Below, in pieces: positions 26,322 through 35,588 of a stretch of 64,000 nt of DNA (the first letter of the stretch is position 1; each line of letters opens with the position of its first letter). Source of the stretch: Deltaproteobacteria bacterium (GTDB lineage: Bacteria > Myxococcota_A > Polyangia > Polyangiales > Ga0077539); assembly GCA_016704445.1 (NCBI GenBank), contig JADJAE010000050.1:1-64000 (forward strand), written 5' to 3'. The notes under the pieces were generated by a model that worked only from the letters and a program-made list of their open reading frames with translations, was not told where the DNA came from and searched no databases. The position numbers and the translations under genes are program-made.

Positions 26322-27508
26322 ACTCCCTCCGCGGAGTGCGAGTGCTCGACCTCACCCGGATGCTCGCGGGCCCCTATGGGACCATGCTCCTGGCCGACCT
26401 GGGGGCCGAGGTGCTGAAGATCGAGCGCCCCGTCGTGGGCGACGACATCCGCGCGGTGGGCCCGCATTTCCTCCACGGGGAGAGCGTGTATTTCCTCTCG
26501 GTCAACCGAGGCAAGCGCTCGGTGGCGCTCGACCTCGCCCGCCCCGAGGGCCGCGCCCTGCTGCGCCGGCTCGCCGCTCGCTGCGACGTGGTGGTGGAGA
26601 ACTTCCGCGCCGGCGTGGCCGAGCGCCTGGGCTGCGACGCCGCGACCCTCATGGCCGACAACCCGCGGCTGATCGTCTGTGGCATCACGGCCTTCGGGCG
26701 CAGCGGCCCCGACCGGGACCTCCCCGCATTCGACCTCACCCTCCAAGCGCGCGGCGGGATGATGGGATTGACCGGTGAGCCCGACGGCGAGCCGGTGCGC
26801 TGCGGCGTCCCGATGGGCGACCTCGGTGGAGGGCTCTTCTCGGCGCTGGCGGTGAGCGCGGCCCTCTACGAGCGGGAGCGCACCGGGGTCGGCCGCTTCA
26901 TCGACCTGTCGCTGCTCGACTGTCAGGTGGGGCTATTGACCTACGCTGCTGGCAATTGGCTGATGGCCGGGGACGACATGGGCCGCCAGGGATCGGGCCA
27001 CGCCCACGCTGTTCCGTATCAGCGCTTCGCGACGAGGGATGGTCACCTGGTGGTGGCGGTGTTCACCGACGCCTTCTGGCCGGGGTTCTGCCGGGCGCTG
27101 GGCTGCCCCGGGTGGGCCTCCGACCCTCGCTTCGCCACCCAGGCCGCGCGCCGAGAGCGCATGACCGAGGTGCAGTCGCTCATCGGACAACGCTTGTCCG
27201 AAGAGGGCACCGCGCACTGGCTCTCTCGCCTCTACGAAGAGGGCGTCCCGGCCGGGCCGGTGCAGCGGGTGTCCGAGGTGTGCGCCGACCCGCAGGTGCT
27301 GTCTCGGGGAATGGTCGCGACGATGGAGCACCCGAAGGCGGGGACGGTTCGCACGGCGGGCGATCCCCTGCGGGCGGGGGAGCCCGATCGCGAGGGCTTC
27401 CTGGCGGCGCCGGTGCTGGGGGCGGACACGGACGCGGTGCTGGCGGGGCTGCTGGGCCTCGCGCCCTCGGAGCTCATGGATCTACGGGCGAGTGGAGTCG
27501 TCGGTTGA
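26318..27508 (+). CDS. Class III CoA-transferase (CaiB/BaiF family)
   Basis: This 396-residue protein starts at ATG 26318 (GTG 26312 is an in-frame alternative). It begins 'LRGVRVLDLTRMLAGPYGTM', has 'DLGAEVLKIERP' and 'SVNRGKRSVALDL', and carries the catalytic Asp in 'CGVPMGDLGGG', which forms the aspartyl-CoA intermediate in this family. It transfers CoA between acyl-CoA and a carboxylic acid; the substrate cannot be told. The length fits the family. Start and stop overlaps and 16-nt spacing to the GST gene suggest one operon. Confidence 0.9.
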   Translation: MNSLRGVRVLDLTRMLAGPYGTMLLADLGAEVLKIERPVVGDDIRAVGPHFLHGESVYFLSVNRGKRSVALDLARPEGRALLRRLAARCDVVVENFRAGVAERLGCDAATLMADNPRLIVCGITAFGRSGPDRDLPAFDLTLQARGGMMGLTGEPDGEPVRCGVPMGDLGGGLFSALAVSAALYERERTGVGRFIDLSLLDCQVGLLTYAAGNWLMAGDDMGRQGSGHAHAVPYQRFATRDGHLVVAVFTDAFWPGFCRALGCPGWASDPRFATQAARRERMTEVQSLIGQRLSEEGTAHWLSRLYEEGVPAGPVQRVSEVCADPQVLSRGMVATMEHPKAGTVRTAGDPLRAGEPDREGFLAAPVLGADTDAVLAGLLGLAPSELMDLRASGVVG

Positions 27509-27524
27509 GAGGGGGAGATATCCA

Positions 27525-28265
27525 ATGACCATCGTGCTGCATCGTTTCCCCTTGAGTCACTTCTCCGAGAAGGTCCGGCTGATGCTCGACTTCAAGGGCC
27601 TCGACTACCGCATCGTCGAGCACAGCCCGGGGCCCGATCAGCTCGCGCTGATGAAGCTCTCGGGCCAGCGCAAGGTGCCGGTGATCGAGCACGAGGGGAG
27701 CGTGGTGCACGACTCGACGGCGATCGGGCTCTACCTGGAGCACGCCTTCCCCAACGCCCGCCCGATGCTGCCTTCGGACTTCGTGCGTCGCCGCGAGGTG
27801 CTCGACCTGGAGGAGCGCCTCGACGCCGTGCTGGGCCCTCGCGTGCCCGGCATCGCCGCGGACGAGGCCCTGCGCGACGGCGACCTCTGGGCCGACGTGG
27901 GCACGGCCTCGATGGGCAAGCCGAGGGTCCCCCGGCTGCTGGTGCGGGCGGTGGGCTGGGTGGCCCGCCCGGCGACCTTCGTCCCCGGGGTGCGCCATCA
28001 GCTGGACGAGGCGCGCACGACGGTGCGCACGATGCTGGTCGAGCTCTGCGAGCGCATCGCCGAGCGGGGCTACCTCTGCGGCCCGGAGCCGACGATGGCC
28101 GACCTCACGGCCGCGGGTCTGACGATGCTGTTGAAGATCCCGGACACCCGGTACAACCCGCTGCCCAAGCGGGTGGGCGAGGGGGTCCGGGAGTTCATCA
28201 ACGACCCGGTGCTGGGCAGGTTCTTCGACTGGCGCGATCGGCTCTACGCCGAGCACCTGAAGTAG
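27525..28265 (+). CDS. Glutathione S-transferase family protein
   Basis: This 246-residue protein starts at ATG 27525 after a 'GGGGGAGA' ribosome-binding site. The N-terminal thioredoxin-fold half has 'LHRFPLSHFSEKVRLML' (Ser near the glutathione site), the cis-Pro in 'RKVPVIEHEG' and 'VVHDSTAIGLYLE' for the gamma-glutamyl site. The C-terminal half is all-helical ('YLCGPEPTMADLTAAG', the usual N-capping box region). It probably conjugates or isomerises an electrophile with glutathione in the cytoplasm. It is the last gene of the run from 23309; the repeat element begins 9 nt downstream. Confidence 0.9.
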   Translation: MTIVLHRFPLSHFSEKVRLMLDFKGLDYRIVEHSPGPDQLALMKLSGQRKVPVIEHEGSVVHDSTAIGLYLEHAFPNARPMLPSDFVRRREVLDLEERLDAVLGPRVPGIAADEALRDGDLWADVGTASMGKPRVPRLLVRAVGWVARPATFVPGVRHQLDEARTTVRTMLVELCERIAERGYLCGPEPTMADLTAAGLTMLLKIPDTRYNPLPKRVGEGVREFINDPVLGRFFDWRDRLYAEHLK

Positions 28266-28274
28266 CGACTACGT

Positions 28275-28370
28275 AACCGTTCAGGGGGTGCAAGCTGCTC
28301 GTTTGACGCTGGGGTTCGCGCGAAACAGTTCAGAGGTGCAAGTCGCCTGTTTGACGCTGGGGTTCGCGCG
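28275..28370. repeat. Two tandem imperfect 48-bp repeats (left arm of a nested repeat element)
   Basis: Units 28275-28322 and 28323-28370 are head-to-tail. Their last 22 bases are identical (28301-28322 = 28349-28370, beginning GTTTGACGCTGGGG) and their first halves are similar. The same 22-base core recurs twice in inverted orientation at 28540-28561 and 28591-28612. Short peptides read through it in other frames are repeat-derived and are not annotated as genes. Confidence 0.9.
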
Positions 28371-28561
28371 TTGGCGCTCACCCCAGGCAAGGTAGAGGTG
28401 GGGTCTTTCGTACCGAAACTCGATGGACCTTCCGGAAGGTCCAATCGACGTGCTGCGGGCTCCATCGAAGTGGCATTCCTGTTCGAAAGACCCCGCGAAC
28501 GCGGGGTCGTCACTTGTTATAGCCTGGGGTGAGCGCCAACGCGCGAACCCCAGCGTCAAAC
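28349..28561. repeat. Perfect 40-bp inverted repeat enclosing further palindromes
   Basis: Bases 28349-28388 are the exact reverse complement of 28522-28561. In addition, 28290-28322 is the exact reverse complement of 28540-28572 (33 bp). Inside the 133-bp loop lie an 11-bp perfect inverted repeat (28400-28410 with 28484-28494), a symmetric hairpin at 28425-28442 and another at 28489-28508 (8-bp stem GACCCCGC, 4-nt loop). The transcript or single strand would fold into a large cruciform. The whole 28275-28640 block is non-coding and lower in G+C than its neighbours. It may be a MITE/REP-like element; no transposase is seen. Confidence 0.85.
28489..28508. terminator. Hairpin in the repeat loop, possible bidirectional terminator
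   Basis: An 8-bp perfect stem (GACCCCGC/GCGGGGTC) with a GAAC loop lies between the GST gene and the convergent arginine decarboxylase gene. A T-containing tract ('cacttgttat') follows on the + strand, but there is no clear U run. It could end transcription from both sides or simply be part of the repeat element. Confidence 0.3.
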
Positions 28562-28590
28562 GAGCAGCTTGCCACGACGATGAACTGTTA

Positions 28591-28612
28591 CGCGCGAACC
28601 CCAGCGTCAAAC
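28591..28612. repeat. Fourth copy of the 22-bp core (inverted orientation)
   Basis: This copy is identical to the reverse complement of 28301-28322 and 28349-28370. It lies 51 nt from the copy at 28540-28561 and completes the A-B / C'-D' arrangement of the element. Confidence 0.85.
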
Positions 28613-28686
28613 GAGCGGCTTGTTCATGGAACAGTAGACCGAAGCAATACGGCAATCCTGACGACAGATCAGAGTGCCTCGACAGA

Positions 28687-30749
28687 CTACTTCCCGTTGG
28701 TGGTCTTGAAGGAGAGGTAGGTCTGCTCCTTCAGGCCGCGCTCGTAGTCGGCGAGGAGGCGCATGCCCTCCTGCGGGCGCAGCCGGTCGGCCTTGATGGC
28801 CTGGTCGATCTGGGACTTCATCTTCTGCGCGAGGTTGTTGGGGAAGTACTGGGTCATCGCCAGCACCTCCGCGACGGTGTTACCCGGCAGGGTCTCTTCG
28901 ATGTAGTAGCCGCGCTCGTCGTCCTCATCGAGGAAGACGTGCACTTCGTTCACGCGGCCGAAGAGGTTGTGCAGGTCGCCCATGATGTCCTGATAGGCGC
29001 CGGTGAGGAAGATGCCGAGGTAGTACGGCGAGGCCGACACCTCGTGCAGCCGCAGCGTGTCGCGGGTGTCGCTGAGGTCGATGAACTTCGACACCTTGCC
29101 GTCGGAGTCGCAGGTGATGTCCACCAGCGTGGTCTCCAGCGTGGGCTCTTCGTTCAACCGATGGATCGGGACGATCGGGAAGAGCTGCCCCAGCGCCCAG
29201 TGGTCGAGCAGCGACTGGAACACCGAGAAGTTGCAGATGTGCTGGTCGGCGAGCTGGTTGTCGAGGTCGCCGAGCTCGTCCGGCCGCTCCTCCGGGTCGA
29301 GGGTCTTCGCGCGGTTCTGGATGGCCTCGGCGATCTCCCAGTAGAGCGACTCGACGCGGGCCTTCACCATCAGGTCGAGCATCCCCAGCTCGAACATCTT
29401 CTGCGAAGACTCCTTGATGTCCGTGAGGTCGTGCCAGCTCTCCATCAGATTGCGGTCGGTGAGGTGCCGCTGGATGTAGAGCAGGTCGCGGATGAGCTTG
29501 TGGTCCACCACCGGCGACTGCGCGGGCTCGCTCGGGGTCTTCTCGATGGAGCCGAAGGCCTCCACCACCAGCACCGAGTGGTGCGCCACCACGGCGCGGC
29601 CGGACTCGCTCACGATGGTCGGGTGCGCCACCTTCTCTTCATCACAGATGTCCATGATGTTGTAGACGATGTTGTCGGCATACTCCTGCACCGTGTAGTT
29701 CATTGAACTATGGAAGGTGCTGGCGCTCCCGTCGTAGTCGACGGCGAGGCCGCCGCCCACGTCGATGTACTCCACCTCGTGGCCCATCTGCCGGAGCTTG
29801 GCGTAGTACCGCGCGGCCTCGCGCACCGCGCGCTTCATGATCAGGATGTCGGGCACCTGCGACCCGATGTGGAAGTGCAGCAGCTTGAAGGCCGAGGCCA
29901 ACCCCGCGTCGCGCAGCATCTGCCCCGCGTCGAGGATCTCCGCCGTGCTCAGCCCGAACTTCGCGTGCTCGCCCCCGGAGGTGGCCCACTTGCCGGCGCC
30001 CTTGGCCAGCAGCCGCACCCGCAGCCCCACCATGGGCTCGACGCCCATCTCCTTGGCGACGCGGATGATCGCCGCGACCTCCGCGAGCTTCTCCGCCACC
30101 AGGATCACCCGCTTGCCCAGCTTGCGCCCGACGAGCGCGGTGCGGATGAAGGTGTCGTCCTTGTAGCCGTTGCAGATGATGAGCGACTCGGGGTCGCTGT
30201 GCTGCGAGAGCCCGGCGAAGACCTCGGGCTTCGACCCGACCTCGATGCCGTAGTGGAAGGGCTCCCCCGCGATCAGGATCTCCTCCAGCACCTCGCGGAG
30301 CTGGTTGACCTTGATGGGGTACACCCCGCGATACACGCCCTGGTACTTGTGCTCCGCGATGGCCGTCTGGAAGGCCCCGTTGATGGTCCGCACCCGGTGG
30401 TGGAGGATGTCCTGGAAGCGGATGAGCAGGGGGTCTGGAAGCCCTCCTCGCGCGCCTCCTTCACCACCTCCAGCAGCGGAATCGACGCGCCCTGCTCTTG
30501 TAGCGGTCGGGCGGCGATGTTCCCGTCGGGGTTGACCGTGAAATACCCCGAGCCCCATCGATCGATGAGGTAGAGGGCGAGGGCGTCGTCGATGGTCCAG
30601 GCCGGGCGCTCGGTCGAGTCGGCGGCGGGTGCGGGCGTAGCGTCCAATGAAGCAAACCCTTCGTACTGCGAAATGGAGCGGTCCCGGTCATCGGGACCCT
30701 TCGCGAGCGGCGCGATTGTGGGCAAGCGGACCCTTGCGTCAAGGCCCAC
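28687..30749 (-). CDS. speA: Biosynthetic arginine decarboxylase, frameshifted near 30443
   Basis: The N-terminal part (start near GTG 30749) contains 'WTIDDALALYLIDRWGSGYF', the usual SpeA opening. After a break near 30442-30444 the rest continues in another frame with 'GLPDPLLIRFQDILHHRV', the PLP lysine in 'YRGVYPIKVNQ', 'HFHIGSQVPD', 'YIDVGGGLAVDYDG' and 'VSESGRAVVAHHSV', to the stop at 28687. One missing G in the run would restore a protein of about 687 residues, close to typical SpeA at about 630-660. It converts arginine to agmatine for polyamine synthesis as a PLP-dependent fold-III enzyme. The clean conservation on both sides favours an assembly error over a dead gene. The exact start is uncertain. 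Confidence 0.9.
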
Positions 30750-30802
30750 CGCCGACTGTCACGCGATCTCCGTCAGAGCGTGCGCCGCGCTACGCTCGCA
30801 CG

Positions 30803-32454
30803 GTGCTGCGTCCCCCTCCCGCCCTCTCCCTCGTCGCCCTCCTAGCCGCCTGCGACGCGTCTACCGCGCCCACGGACGCCGGTCGCGACGCCTCGATTAC
30901 AGACCTCGGTAAGCCCGCCGACCGCCCCGCCCCGACGGACGCTCCCCCGGTCGATGTCTCACCCCCGGTCGATGTCTCCCCCCGGTCGATGTCTCCCCCG
31001 ACGTGCCCGACGCCGGTCCGCCGGGGTGCTTCAACCTGCGCGGCGCGGCCTTGCTCCCCGCTGCGGGGCGCGAGCTCGGACCCCACAGCGCCCAGTCCCT
31101 CGTCTACGACGCCGCCCTCGGAGGTCTGGTCCTCGCGCCCTCGACGCGCCCGGGGCCCTTCGTCGAAGACCGACCGCTGCCTCGCGGAGCCCTCGACGCC
31201 GACGGCTTCGTGATGGACGGCTGGTGGTACCTGCTCGGCGGCCAGACCGACGCGACGCACACCTCCACCGAGCTCATCGCCGCGCCGGTGCAGCCCGACG
31301 GAACACTCGGGCCGTGGAGCGCGCGCACCCCGTACCCGCTCCCCCTCCTCGATCACATCGTGCTCGCCCACTCGGGCCGCGCGTACCTCACCGGCGGCGC
31401 GCAGGACCTCGGCGGCGACAACGTCCGCCAGCTCGCCGCTGCGCGCTGGTCCTCCCCCTCCGCCGGTGACATTCCTCTCTGGAACACCGCCCCGGACAAC
31501 CCCGTACGGCGCTTCGGCCACGAAGCCGTGCTCACCGCGGGCTTCCTCTACACCCTCGGCGGCGATGACGGCGACCTGGCCACCGACGACGTCTCCGTCG
31601 CGACCCTCCTCCCCGACGGCTCGCTCGACGCCTGGCGTCGCACCACCCCTTTACCCGACGGGGTAAACCAGTTTCTCGCCGGGGCGGGCACCTCGCGGCA
31701 CCTCTGGGCCCTCGGAGGCTGCCGCCGCAAGGACTGCGAGACCGTGTCCAACATCGAGCGCCGGATGTTCGTCGCCGACATCCAGACCGACGGGACCCTC
31801 TCCGCCTGGCGTCTGGCGGGCCAGCTCCCGGCCGCCAACTACGACCAGAAGGTGGTGGTCACCGGCGGCCGCGTGGTGATGGCGGGCGGCCGGGCGGGCG
31901 GTCGCTCCCGCTGCGGCGACGCGGGCGGCGACAACTACGACGGCGTCTGGTGGGCCGAGCTGCTCCCCGACGGAACCCTCGGCCCATGGGAGTCCGGCGC
32001 CTCGCTCGGCGTCGTGCTGCCGCGCGTGCGCAGCGACCAGGTGATGCGCGTCGACCACCTCGGGCAGCTCTGGGTGCTGGGCGGCCGCACCTCCTGCATC
32101 GGCGCCGAGACCGCCGACCGCAACAACACCTTCCCCCGCGAGGTGTGGCGCTCCGCGGCGGTGACCCTCCCCGGTCGGGCCCGCGTCGGCCACTGGCTCT
32201 CCGGCCCGCTCACCCCCGCGTCGGGCCGCGTGACCTCGCTCCACTGGGACGCCGACGGCGAGGTCACCGTGCAGGTCCGCTTCGAGCGCGACGCCGCGCC
32301 CGGCACCTGGAACGCCTGGACCATCGCCCCCACCTCCGCCCGCTCCATGCCCCTCGGATTCGGCGTCCGCCGCGTGCAGGTGCTCGCCACCTTCGCGGGC
32401 GACGGCGCCTCGACCCCCAGCCTCCGCTCGGTCACCCTCGACTGCGCCCCGTGA
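30803..32454 (+). CDS. Kelch-like beta-propeller lipoprotein, frameshifted in a C run near 30980
   Basis: GTG 30803 opens a signal peptide with lipobox 'LVALLAACDAS', then an Asp/Pro/Thr linker with three copies of a Pro-Pro-Val-Asp-Val-Ser repeat. The third copy lacks one C in the run 30978-30983, so the remaining ~480 residues (from about 31003) lie in another frame: '...PDAGPPGCFNLRGAALL'. That part has kelch-like blades ('WWYLLGGQTDATHTSTE', 'AYLTGGAQDLGGDN', 'FLYTLGGDDGDL', 'LWVLGGRTSC') with a Gly-Gly pair per blade. It is a probable surface-exposed propeller with an unknown ligand. The phosphopantetheinyl transferase gene begins in its stop codon. Confidence 0.8.
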
Positions 32455-33227
32455 AGCACCTCCTGCCCGTCTCCTCGCCGCTCCCGCCCGGAGAGGTTTT
32501 ACTGTGCTGTGTAAATATCCCCCGACGCCTCCCGGAGGAGCTCACGACGAGGCTGCGCCGCGCACTCCCCGAGGAGGAATGTGCGCGCCACGCACGATTC
32601 GGCGACGAAGGGGCTGCGGGGGAGTTCCTGTGTGGCCGGGCGCTGCTGAGGGCGGTGCTGTCGACCTGGACGCCGGTCGACCGGCGCGCGTGGCGCTTCG
32701 CCCTCAACCCCCACGGCCGCCCGGGCATCGCCTCGCCGGAGTCCCGGCTGCACTTCAACCTCTCTCACACCCGCGGGATGGTGGTGCTCGCCCTCGGGTG
32801 CGACCCCTGGGTGGGCGTCGACGTCGAGCGCCTCGACCGCTCGGTGCGACCCCTGGAGGTCGCCGATCGCTTCTTCTCCCCCTTCGAGGTCGACGGATTG
32901 CGATCGCTCCCGACGGAGCGCCACCGCGACCGCTTCCTCGCCCTCTGGACCTTGAAGGAGGCCTACATCAAGGCCCGCGGGATGGGCCTCGCGCTGCCGC
33001 TGCGGGACTTCTCCTTCTCGCCCGACGCCTCGCCTCCGAGCGTGCGCTTCGAGCCCTCGCTCGGCGACGACGAGTCGCGCTGGCGCTTCGAGCGCGTCGA
33101 CCTGGACTCCGGGCACCGCGTCGCCGTGGCGGCGAAGGTCCCCCGGCTGACGGTGCATGTGTCTCGGATTGACCTGGAGGCGCTGGCAAGCCACGTCGGG
33201 TTGCCCCATACCGCAGGCGCGGTGTAG
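32451..33227 (+). CDS. 4'-phosphopantetheinyl transferase, Sfp type
   Basis: This 258-residue protein starts at GTG 32451, overlapping the preceding stop (GTGA). The Sfp signatures are present: 'NPHGRPGI' and 'LHFNLSHTRGMVVLAL' in the N-terminal half, then the metal-binding 'WVGVDVERLD' and 'FLALWTLKEAYIKARGMGL'. It transfers the phosphopantetheine arm of CoA to carrier proteins of fatty-acid, polyketide or non-ribosomal peptide synthases. No such synthase is in the window, so it probably serves the genome in trans. Confidence 0.9.
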   Translation: MKHLLPVSSPLPPGEVLLCCVNIPRRLPEELTTRLRRALPEEECARHARFGDEGAAGEFLCGRALLRAVLSTWTPVDRRAWRFALNPHGRPGIASPESRLHFNLSHTRGMVVLALGCDPWVGVDVERLDRSVRPLEVADRFFSPFEVDGLRSLPTERHRDRFLALWTLKEAYIKARGMGLALPLRDFSFSPDASPPSVRFEPSLGDDESRWRFERVDLDSGHRVAVAAKVPRLTVHVSRIDLEALASHVGLPHTAGAV

Positions 33228-33267
33228 AACCCTCTGTCTTCAGTTCCCTGGAAGGAGCCTCAATCCC

Positions 33268-33459
33268 ATGTTGGGTCTTGGACCGTCTGAGCTCGTCGTG
33301 ATCCTGCTGTTGGTGGTGCTCATCTTCGGAGCCACGAAGATCCCGCAGCTGGGTCGCGGGCTGGGCGAGGGGATCAGCAATTTCAAGCGCGGGCTGCGCG
33401 AGGGCAACGACGCCTCCGCCGAGCCTCCGCCGCCTCCGCCGTCCGGCAAGTCTGCCTGA
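33268..33459 (+). CDS. tatA: TatA/E-type twin-arginine translocase subunit
   Basis: This 63-residue protein starts at ATG 33268 behind a good ribosome-binding site ('GAAGGAG'). The pattern is classical: a short N-terminus, one membrane helix ('ELVVILLLVVLIFGATKIPQ'), a hinge at 'KIPQLGRGLGEG', the amphipathic helix 'GISNFKRGLREG' and a Pro-rich tail. It forms the pore component for folded-protein export. No tatB or tatC gene is adjacent, as is common in Myxococcota. Confidence 0.93.
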   Translation: MLGLGPSELVVILLLVVLIFGATKIPQLGRGLGEGISNFKRGLREGNDASAEPPPPPPSGKSA

Positions 33460-33501
33460 CGTTCCGACCTCCACCATTCAGGCCCAGATCTGTAGGGATC
33501 G

Positions 33502-33945
33502 ATGCTCCGTCTCCTCGTCGCGCTCGATTTCAGCGACTGCTCACCTCTCACCCTTCACACCGCCCTCGAGGTGGCCGCTCGCGGCGCGCCCGCCGAGCTC
33601 CATGTGATGACGGTGATCGCACCCGACCCCGATGACCTCGCCTCCATGAGCTCCTCCGAGCACGCCTGCGACGAACTCCGTCGCCTGGTGGAGACCGAGC
33701 GGGGGCACCACGGCCACTCCGCCGACGTGCGGCTGCAGTTCTCGGCGCACCCCGGGAGCTCCCCCGCGGAGATCATCGTCGCTCACGCGCGCGCCATCCG
33801 CGCCGACGCCGTGGTGGTGGGCACCCACGGCCGCCGAGGCCTCGACCGGCTCCTGCTCGGCAGCGTCGCCGAGGCGGTCGTGCGCCACGCCCCCTGCTCG
33901 GTGCTCACGGTGAAGCCGCCGCTCCGCCACATTCACAGCGACTGA
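33502..33945 (+). CDS. Universal stress protein (UspA family)
   Basis: This 147-residue protein starts at ATG 33502. A Rossmann-like UspA fold begins 'RLLVALDFSDCSPLTLHTAL'. The ATP-binding motif G-x2-G-x9-G-S is seen in 'VGTHGRRGLDRLLLGSVAEA'. It ends 'VVRHAPCSVLTVKP', as usual. It is likely a small cytoplasmic ATP-binding stress protein. The length is typical. Confidence 0.92.
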   Translation: MLRLLVALDFSDCSPLTLHTALEVAARGAPAELHVMTVIAPDPDDLASMSSSEHACDELRRLVETERGHHGHSADVRLQFSAHPGSSPAEIIVAHARAIRADAVVVGTHGRRGLDRLLLGSVAEAVVRHAPCSVLTVKPPLRHIHSD

Positions 33946-34098
33946 TCGACTCCATGCCCCCTCGCGGCCGACCGTCCGGGGGGGGTGGCGTCTCGGGTGG
34001 CCGGTGTGGCGAACACAACAGCCAGTACGATCCCTCGCCACAGCCCCTTGAAACGCAGTTCGCTCCGGGCGGAACATCCATTGCTGAGGCCGTTGCCC

Positions 34099-34770
34099 AT
34101 GCCCTGTCCCACCCGCCTCGGAGTCGCGATGACCGCGCTCATCGCGTCGTCGCTCGCCTCCAGGGAGGCGCACGCGCAGACGGGCGTCGATCCGCTGGCG
34201 ACGGGCATCTTCGTTCGCGCGGGCTTCGTGCTGAGCAGCTTCGACCCGGGCGCGATGTGCTTCCGTCCGCAGCGCGGCCCGCGAGGGAGCGCACCCCCGC
34301 CAGGCCTCACAGGCAAGCAGCTCGGCTTCGGTGAGATGGCGCTCGCGGGCTTCACCGCGGGCATCGGCTTCGACGCGCGCTGGTTCTATGTGCGGGTCGG
34401 CGCCGACCTCTATGAGTTTCCGACGATCCGCGGCGAGCTGGCGCCCGCCTTCCGGGCGCGCTTCACCACGCTGGCCTGGGTGAGCGCCGGGCCGCGGCTG
34501 AGGGTGGGGCCGGTGGTGCTCAACGCCGGCGTCCGCTTCGGCGCGATGTTCATGAACGTCACCGAGGTGGGCCCCACCCGCGAAGGCCGGGAGTTCAGCG
34601 CCGTCGATGGGGTCTTCGCGCTCGACGTGGGCGCGCAGTGGCGGCCGACGCGGTGGCTGCAGCTCGACGCCAGCGTGGGTCAGGACTTCGTCACGAGCCT
34701 CGGGGCGACGACCTTCTCCGTGGCCGCAAGCTTCGGCTGGAGCCGCGGCCCGACGCTCACACGCCGATGA
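34099..34770 (+). CDS. Outer-membrane beta-barrel-like protein
   Basis: The start is set at ATG 34099 (ATG 34129 is an alternative). It has a signal peptide ending 'SREAHAQ', then ~190 residues of alternating strands ('GIFVRAGFVLSSF', 'WFYVRVGADLY', 'LDVGAQWRPTRWLQLDASVG'), typical of a small barrel or porin-like domain. It lacks a terminal aromatic residue, so classical BAM recognition is not certain. Its end overlaps the convergent phosphoesterase gene by 14 bp. Confidence 0.7.
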   Translation: MPCPTRLGVAMTALIASSLASREAHAQTGVDPLATGIFVRAGFVLSSFDPGAMCFRPQRGPRGSAPPPGLTGKQLGFGEMALAGFTAGIGFDARWFYVRVGADLYEFPTIRGELAPAFRARFTTLAWVSAGPRLRVGPVVLNAGVRFGAMFMNVTEVGPTREGREFSAVDGVFALDVGAQWRPTRWLQLDASVGQDFVTSLGATTFSVAASFGWSRGPTLTRR

Positions 34771-35500
34771 AGAGCCGGTGCCCGAAGTTGCGCTCGAGGC
34801 GGGCGTCGAAGATCTTCTGGGCGGCGCCCTCGATGTCGTACTCCACCCGACGGAACTCGAACTTCCTCGTCTCGGAGTCGTAGATCACGAAGCTGGCGCG
34901 GTTGTCGTAGTCCCGGGGCTGACCCACGCTGCCGACCGACACGATGTACTTGCGGTCGGGGCGCAGCGTGAAGCTCTTGGGCGGGCCCTGCAGCTCGACC
35001 ACGTCGTCGGCCGAGAGCTCGAAGGCCTTGCAGAGGTGCGAGTGCCCGATGAGGGTGAGCTGCCCGAGCTCGGGGAAGATGGAGAGGCAGTCGCGCGCCT
35101 GCTCGGGGGCGAAGATGTAGTCGAACTCCTCGATGCGCACCGGCGAGCCGTGGCAGAGGTGGACGCCGGTGTCGCCGACGATGTGCTTGTAGGGGAGCGC
35201 CCGGAGCCACGCGAGGTTCTCCGCGGTGAGCAGCGAGGCGTGGAGGTCGAGCGCCCGGCGCGCGGCCTCGTAGTAGTAGCTGTAGTCCATGCGGCCCGCG
35301 ACGGCGGCGTCGTGGTTGCCGAGGATGGTGACCTTCGCGACGCTGCGCACGAGGTCGGCGCACTCGTTGGGCGAGGCCCCGTAGCCCACCACGTCGCCGA
35401 GGCAGTACATCACGTCGGGCGCCTCACGCCGGAGCGTCTCTACGACCGCGGAGAGCGCCTCGATGTTGGCGTGGACGTCGCTGAAGATGCCGATGCGCAT
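34757..35500 (-). CDS. Metallophosphoesterase, YfcE/DNA-polymerase-like type
   Basis: This 247-residue protein starts at ATG 35500. The calcineurin-like motifs are intact: 'GIFSDVHANIEAL', 'YCLGDVVGYG', 'TILGNHDAAV', 'VHLCHGSP' and 'TLIGHSHLCKAF'. The metal-binding Asp, His and Asn residues are all present. It is a cytoplasmic phosphodiesterase or phosphatase of unknown substrate. Confidence 0.9.
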   Translation of the reverse strand: MRIGIFSDVHANIEALSAVVETLRREAPDVMYCLGDVVGYGASPNECADLVRSVAKVTILGNHDAAVAGRMDYSYYYEAARRALDLHASLLTAENLAWLRALPYKHIVGDTGVHLCHGSPVRIEEFDYIFAPEQARDCLSIFPELGQLTLIGHSHLCKAFELSADDVVELQGPPKSFTLRPDRKYIVSVGSVGQPRDYDNRASFVIYDSETRKFEFRRVEYDIEGAAQKIFDARLERNFGHRLFIGV

Positions 35501-35588
35501 GAAGGGGAGGCGCGCATCCTAGGGAGGTGCGGGGCGCGTGTCCACCTTGGACTTCGCTGGACTCCCCACGGAAGAGCTGCCCTCGGCC

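Noticed and set aside
28275..28640. Integron attC-site array
   Set aside because: No GTTRRRY/RYYYAAC core boxes are found at the repeat ends and no integrase or cassette genes are nearby.
28275..28640. CRISPR array
   Set aside because: Only four copies of a 22-bp core, in mixed orientation, with spacers that are themselves repeated, and no cas genes.
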